From assembly GCA_013397455.1 (NCBI GenBank), contig VYZB01000168.1, forward strand, positions 1,693,321-1,757,320: a stretch of 64,000 nt of DNA. Reading direction: 5' to 3'. Below are positions 60,150 through 64,000 of the stretch, one piece after another. A model generated the notes under the pieces. That model searched no databases. It was not told the origin of the DNA and saw only the letters and a list, made by a program, of their open reading frames with translations. This DNA comes from Crotophaga sulcirostris (lineage: Eukaryota > Chordata > Aves > Cuculiformes > Crotophagidae). The position numbers and the translations under genes were made by a program. Within the stretch, counting starts at the first letter, position 1. Every line of letters begins with the position of its first letter.

Positions 60150-62095
60150 GAAGAACTTATGGGTAATGTGAAGTTTGGAGACTGTTTTGGGCATAACGAT
60201 CATGAAATGATAGAGGTTTTGGTTCATGTAGAAGTAAGAAGGGAGGTCAGCAGAACTGTCACCTTGGACTTCCAAAGGGCAGAAGTTTGGGAGGACCTGT
60301 TTGGGAGGCTGGTTGACAGAGTCCCTTGGGAAGCAGTCCTAAAGGGCGAAGGACACCAGGAAGGATGGACATTCTTCAAGGCAAAAGTCTTAAAAGTGCA
60401 AGAGCAGGCTGTCCCCATGTGCCAGAAGACAAACCAGTGGGGAAGACCATCAGACTGGCTGAACAGGGAACTCTGGCTGGAAGTCAGGGAAAAAAAAAGA
60501 AAAAGGGGTTTATGATCTTTGGAAGAAGGGTCAGGCAACTCAGGACTATAAGGATTTTGTGGGGTTATACAAAGAGAAAAATAGAAGGACCAAAGCCCAA
60601 CTAGATCTCAATCTGGTTACTACTGTGACAGACAATACAACATGTTTCTATACTATATTAGCAACAAAAGGGGGGGTAAGAAGAATATTCATCCTCTACT
60701 GAATGTTATGGAAAACTTAGTGATAAAGGACAAAGAAAAGCCTGAGGTACTTAACACTTTCTTTGCCTCAGTCTTTATAGTAAGGCCAGTTGTTCTCTGG
60801 GCATTCTGCCCCCTGCATAGGAAGACAGCAACAAAGAGCAGAATGGAGTACCCATAGTGCATGAAGAAATGATTAGCAACCTGCAACTGCACCTAGACAT
60901 ACATAAGTCTATGAGGTTTGGATGGGATCCATCATCCACTGGTGGAAGTACTCACCAGGTTATTCTTCGTCATGTATTAGCAGTCCTGGATGACTGGGGA
61001 GGTCCCAGTTGACTGCAGGTCAGCAAATTTGGTGCTCATCTATAAGAAGGGCTGGAAAGAGGATCTACAGGCCTGTCAACTTGACCTTGATGCTAGGGAA
61101 GGTTGTGGAGCAGATCGTCTTGAGTGACATCTTATGTCATGTCTTTACCAGATAACCAGTCAAACCCAGTCAGCATGGATTTAGGAATGTCAGATCCTGC
61201 TTAAATATTATGAACTCCTTCTATGACAAAATTATTTGCTTTGTGGATGAGGTAAAAGCTATGGATGTTGCCTACCTGGACTTTAGTACAGCCTTTGATT
61301 CTACAGTAAAACCACAGCAGTCTCCTAGAGAAGGTGGTGGCTCATGGCTTAGGCAGGTATACACTTTGCTGGGTGAAAAAATGACTGGAAAGCTGAGCCC
61401 GGAGTTGTGGTGAATGGAGTTAAATTCAGTTGGTGGCTGGTCACAAGCTGTGTTCCCCAAGGCTTAGTGTTGGGGTTCAGTCTTGTTTTCGTCAGTGATG
61501 TGGATGAGAGGATTGAGGGCTCCCTCAGTAAATTTTCAGGTGACACCAAATTGGGAGGGAGTGTTGACCTCCTTGAAGGTATGAAGGCTCTGCAGAGGGA
61601 TCTGGACAGGTTGGATTGATGGGATGGTTTCATTTGTATGAGGTTTAACAAGGCTAAGTGCTGGATTCTGCACTTGGGCAGCAACAAACCCACGCAATGC
61701 TACAGACTTGAGCGAGAGTGACTGGAAAGATGCCCTGCAGAAAAGGATCTGAGGGTATTGTTAGAGAATGAGATGAAAATGAGTCAGCAGTGGCCCAGGT
61801 GGCCCAGGTGGCCCAGAAGGCCAACAACATTCCGGCTTTGATCAGAAATGGTGTGGCCAGCAGGAGTAGGGAAGTGATTGTGCCCCTGTACTCAGCAGTG
61901 GTGAGGCCACAACCCGAGTACTGATTTCAGTTTTCGGCGGTTCACTACAAGAAAGATTGGGTTGCAGGAGCATGTCCAAAGAATGCAATAAAGCTGATAA
62001 AGAATCCGGAGCACAAATCTTGCCCTGAGGGAGCTGGGATCATTTGGCCTGGAGAAAAGGAGGTTGAGGGGAGCTTTCTTCAACTGCCTGAAAGG
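60150..62095 (+). pseudogene. CR1 ORF2 remnant (endonuclease end, linker, RT), broken
   Basis: Fragments in several frames reconstruct the domain order only. The endonuclease C-terminus has FGHNDHEMIE near 60185-60215, where the usual SDHE has become NDHE. The linker follows (RLVDRVPWEAVLKGEGHQEGW, KAKVLKVQEQAVPMCQK, to about 60515), then the pre-RT 'DKEKPEVLNTFFASVF' (60730-60780). The RT has YLDFSTAFDS (near 61273-61302) and [10 protein letters not shown] (near 61448-61477). The catalytic box reads FSGDT at 61533-61547, so the first catalytic Asp of the family's FADD is Gly. The C-terminal part carries frame breaks throughout. It is non-functional and older than the copy at 850-3890. Confidence 0.9.
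61791..61817 (+). repeat. 9-bp tandem triplication inside CR1
   Basis: 'tggcccagg tggcccagg tggcccaga': three copies of a 9-bp unit where the family has one (cf. 'caagtggccaagaagg' at 3261-3276 in the younger copy). Each unit adds three codons, so the frame is kept. Slippage after insertion is the simplest origin. Confidence 0.85.
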
Positions 62096-62105
62096 AGTAA
62101 GGGAA

Positions 62106-63059
62106 ATGAAAGGGAAATTAATGTAGGAATCACTTCATTTTGGATTGTAGCAAACAAAACTTCAAGATCAGTTTCTGTATTTTGAAGCTGCACAAATTCT
62201 AAGGCTTTTCTAATCTGGGACAAAAGGGAAGCCAATAGACAATTCTTGTTTCATCAGTTAGGGACAATAATTTATTTTTCTTTCTGCAATGCAGATCGTC
62301 TTATTTGGGCTGGGTCCTTCTCTGTCCTTTTTCCTTTTAGTTTTCAGATTCCTTGTGCTACTTAAAGCTGAACAATTGAAATATGAGCTGTATTGTGTGG
62401 TAACACAGCAGAAATTCACCAGGTAAAGGGAGTTTTTGCTGTCTTTTGCATTATCATTGTTCAATCTCTCTCACAAATGTTATATTGTATATTCTGGAAT
62501 ACTGTTTCTCAGTCAATCTGTTCTTCCAGGTTTATTTTTATATCAGTTCATCATCAAGTGGGTTCCATTGTACAAAGCACTGTTCTCAAAAATGACTATT
62601 ATAATTCAGCATACAGTGATGAACACAATTATCTTTAGGTTCATTTAAAAAAGATGAACAAAGAACAAGAAAAAGTATGAAGTGTATCTGAGCAAAGAAA
62701 GCATTTGTAGTTTGTAGAAAGGTCAATTTTATAAAGGAGCAGTTATGGGGGTTTTTTTTGTTTTATTTTTATAAAAAAGATATAAATCCAAGCTTCAAAA
62801 ATATTAAAAATATATTTAAAAATGGGTGGATTCTACTCACATATACATGAAAGCAGAGAAATTTTTTAGATCTAATACAATATTAGTAGGTCATACTGTT
62901 CAAGGGTCATTATTTAATGTTTATGAAGAAGGTAGGGACTGATATGCTTTTGAGTGGCTGGATCTGTATATGCATGCAAGTGGGATTTTAACTAGTTATT
63001 CGAAAAAAGCAATAAGTTGCATATTTCTTTAGCTTAGTTATTGGGCTAAATTTCCACAT
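62106..63059. other. Unique AT-rich non-coding sequence
   Basis: No feature recognised. Open frames of up to 81 codons are AT-driven. Confidence 0.5.
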
Positions 63060-63195
63060 TTGGTGTGAAAGTGCCACTACCTCCATTTCACAGACGAGAA
63101 ATAGTGATATGGGGTACATGGGTTATCCATTCCAGGCTGCAGGGAAGTGTTTTTCTACCAAATCAGGGCTCAACAACTGCATCACATGCATTCTC
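63060..63195 (-). mobile_element. Possible MIR/CORE-SINE remnant, minus strand
   Basis: 'ctccatttcacagacgagaaatagtgatatggggtacatgggttatccattccaggctgcagggaagtgtttttctaccaaatcagggctc' follows the reverse-complement MIR layout ('cattttacagatgaggaaactgaggcacagagag...ttgcccaaggtcacacagc...gtggcagagccaggattc'). The first 25 bases are the best part; the rest is diverged. Confidence 0.55.
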
Positions 63196-64000
63196 CTTTC
63201 CTTGGGGAGGTCAAACAGGATGGAAATACACTTCTTTAGTTATTTTCTTGAAGAGAAAGATTCAAATTGCAAAACAGACTTAAAAACTGAGTACAATACT
63301 TTTTGTACCGTATGCAGAGTATGGACTGCAATCTGGAAATCACAAAACTGCTCCTGGCAACTCACAGACCAGAAAAATTACTGCTTTTAAATTTTGACTG
63401 TTATCCTAAAAAATACGTCTCTCTGTCTACCATTTCAACATCACCTACTTCATACTTGACCAAACTTACACAGTTCAAGGGAGTGACATAGTCTACAGTA
63501 TTTGTTCAGTTTACAGACAGCAGGAAATCTTGTGGATTGATGTGGACCCATAGGATCAGTTTCCTCTGATTTATCAAGTTCTAACAGCTTTTTTTTGGAC
63601 ATAAAAATATTTCAGTGAGTAAATGGAAATTTCAGTAGTAAAAGCAAGACATCAGGCTCTCATTTTTGTCGCAGATTTATCCTGTAACACAATTTTAATG
63701 GAGCTCTTTAAAAATAACAAAAAATCTGGAGCCCACAAAACCTGCTGTGTAGGATCAGCCTTCTAAAACCAGCAAATTTTTGGACCAAATGACTGAGTAA
63801 AAGGGTACTCCTATAACTGCTAGAAGAAACTAGCCACCAGTATTTTTCACGCAGACGAAGTTACAGAGTTCTGAAAATCCTGGACATGCAGATTAATCAG
63901 GAATTTAAAAGTTTTCTTCCGAATTGTTTGATAATCCATTTGACCCATGAGTTTTTGAATAATGGATCTCAATGAAACCTCATTTTTTAAATAAATGTAG
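63196..64000. other. Unique AT-rich non-coding sequence
   Basis: No gene or repeat recognised up to the window edge. Confidence 0.5.

Larger units (their letters stand above)
60100..62105 (+). mobile_element. Degraded CR1 LINE, missing both ends
   Basis: A 2-kb plus-strand CR1 that begins near the end of the endonuclease and stops inside the C-terminal region ('ggagaaaaggaggttgaggggagctttcttcaactgcctgaaagg', 62050-62095), short of the 3' UTR and terminal signature. Missing the 5' end is normal for CR1. Missing the 3' end is not, and implies later deletion or rearrangement at about 62100. It is more diverged than the 0.85-3.9 kb copy, with many frameshifts, a small deletion near 61050 (between 'tataagaagggctgg' and 'acaggcctgtcaac') and a 9-bp triplication (61791-61817). 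Confidence 0.95.

Overview
This window looks like non-coding, A+T-rich nuclear DNA from a bird. The main evidence is the repeat content. Almost every recognisable element is a CR1 LINE, the dominant retrotransposon of birds and other reptiles, and many carry the typical CR1 3' end (a 'catagaatcatagaatgg...ggaagggacc' signature when read from the minus strand). A solo-LTR-like block resembles an avian class III (ERVL-type) endogenous retrovirus, and there are worn copies of amniote-wide MIR/CORE-SINE and an old reptile/bird repeat. The youngest CR1 (about 850-3890) has a 3' tail that reminds me of the CR1-J/E group of neoavian birds; that is recalled, not searched. I cannot name the species, chromosome or flanking genes.

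Layout. 1-849: plain unique sequence. 850-3890: long, fairly young 5'-truncated CR1 (+) with endonuclease and reverse transcriptase (RT) remnants. 6222-8122: an older CR1 (-) interrupted by a second CR1 (-, 6917-7350). 8560-24200: mostly unique AT-rich DNA with small ancient CR1 remnants near 8.6-8.9, 12.5, 23.0-23.2 and 24.0-24.2 kb. 26.34-26.48 kb: CR1 tail (-). 31959-32863: 0.9 kb CR1 (-). 40.3-41.2 kb: very old CR1 (+). 43.0-44.3 kb: MIR-like SINE and an old reptile-type repeat. 46.2 kb: CR1 tail (-). 47.07-47.61 kb: LTR. 49.14-49.31 kb: second MIR-like SINE. 52221-52317: a perfect 45-bp inverted repeat. 57.7 kb: CR1 tip (-). 60.1-62.1 kb: degraded 2-kb CR1 (+). 63.06-63.2 kb: possible third MIR-like SINE (-).

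I found no host protein-coding exon, rRNA, tRNA or CRISPR array. The longest open frames are CR1 remnants or their antisense shadows; the rest are short, low-complexity or AT-rich and fit no family I recognise. The window therefore reads as a gene desert or a very long intron. Several repeat-free blocks with clustered transcription-factor-like motifs (19.1-19.4, 26.9-27.0, 29.4-29.8, 48.2-48.5 and 49.5-50.0 kb) are candidate conserved non-coding elements or enhancers, but conservation cannot be seen from one sequence.

Nothing here amounts to a new multi-gene system. The most unusual object is the perfect foldback at 52.2 kb. The most likely functional DNA is the 48.2-48.5 kb block.
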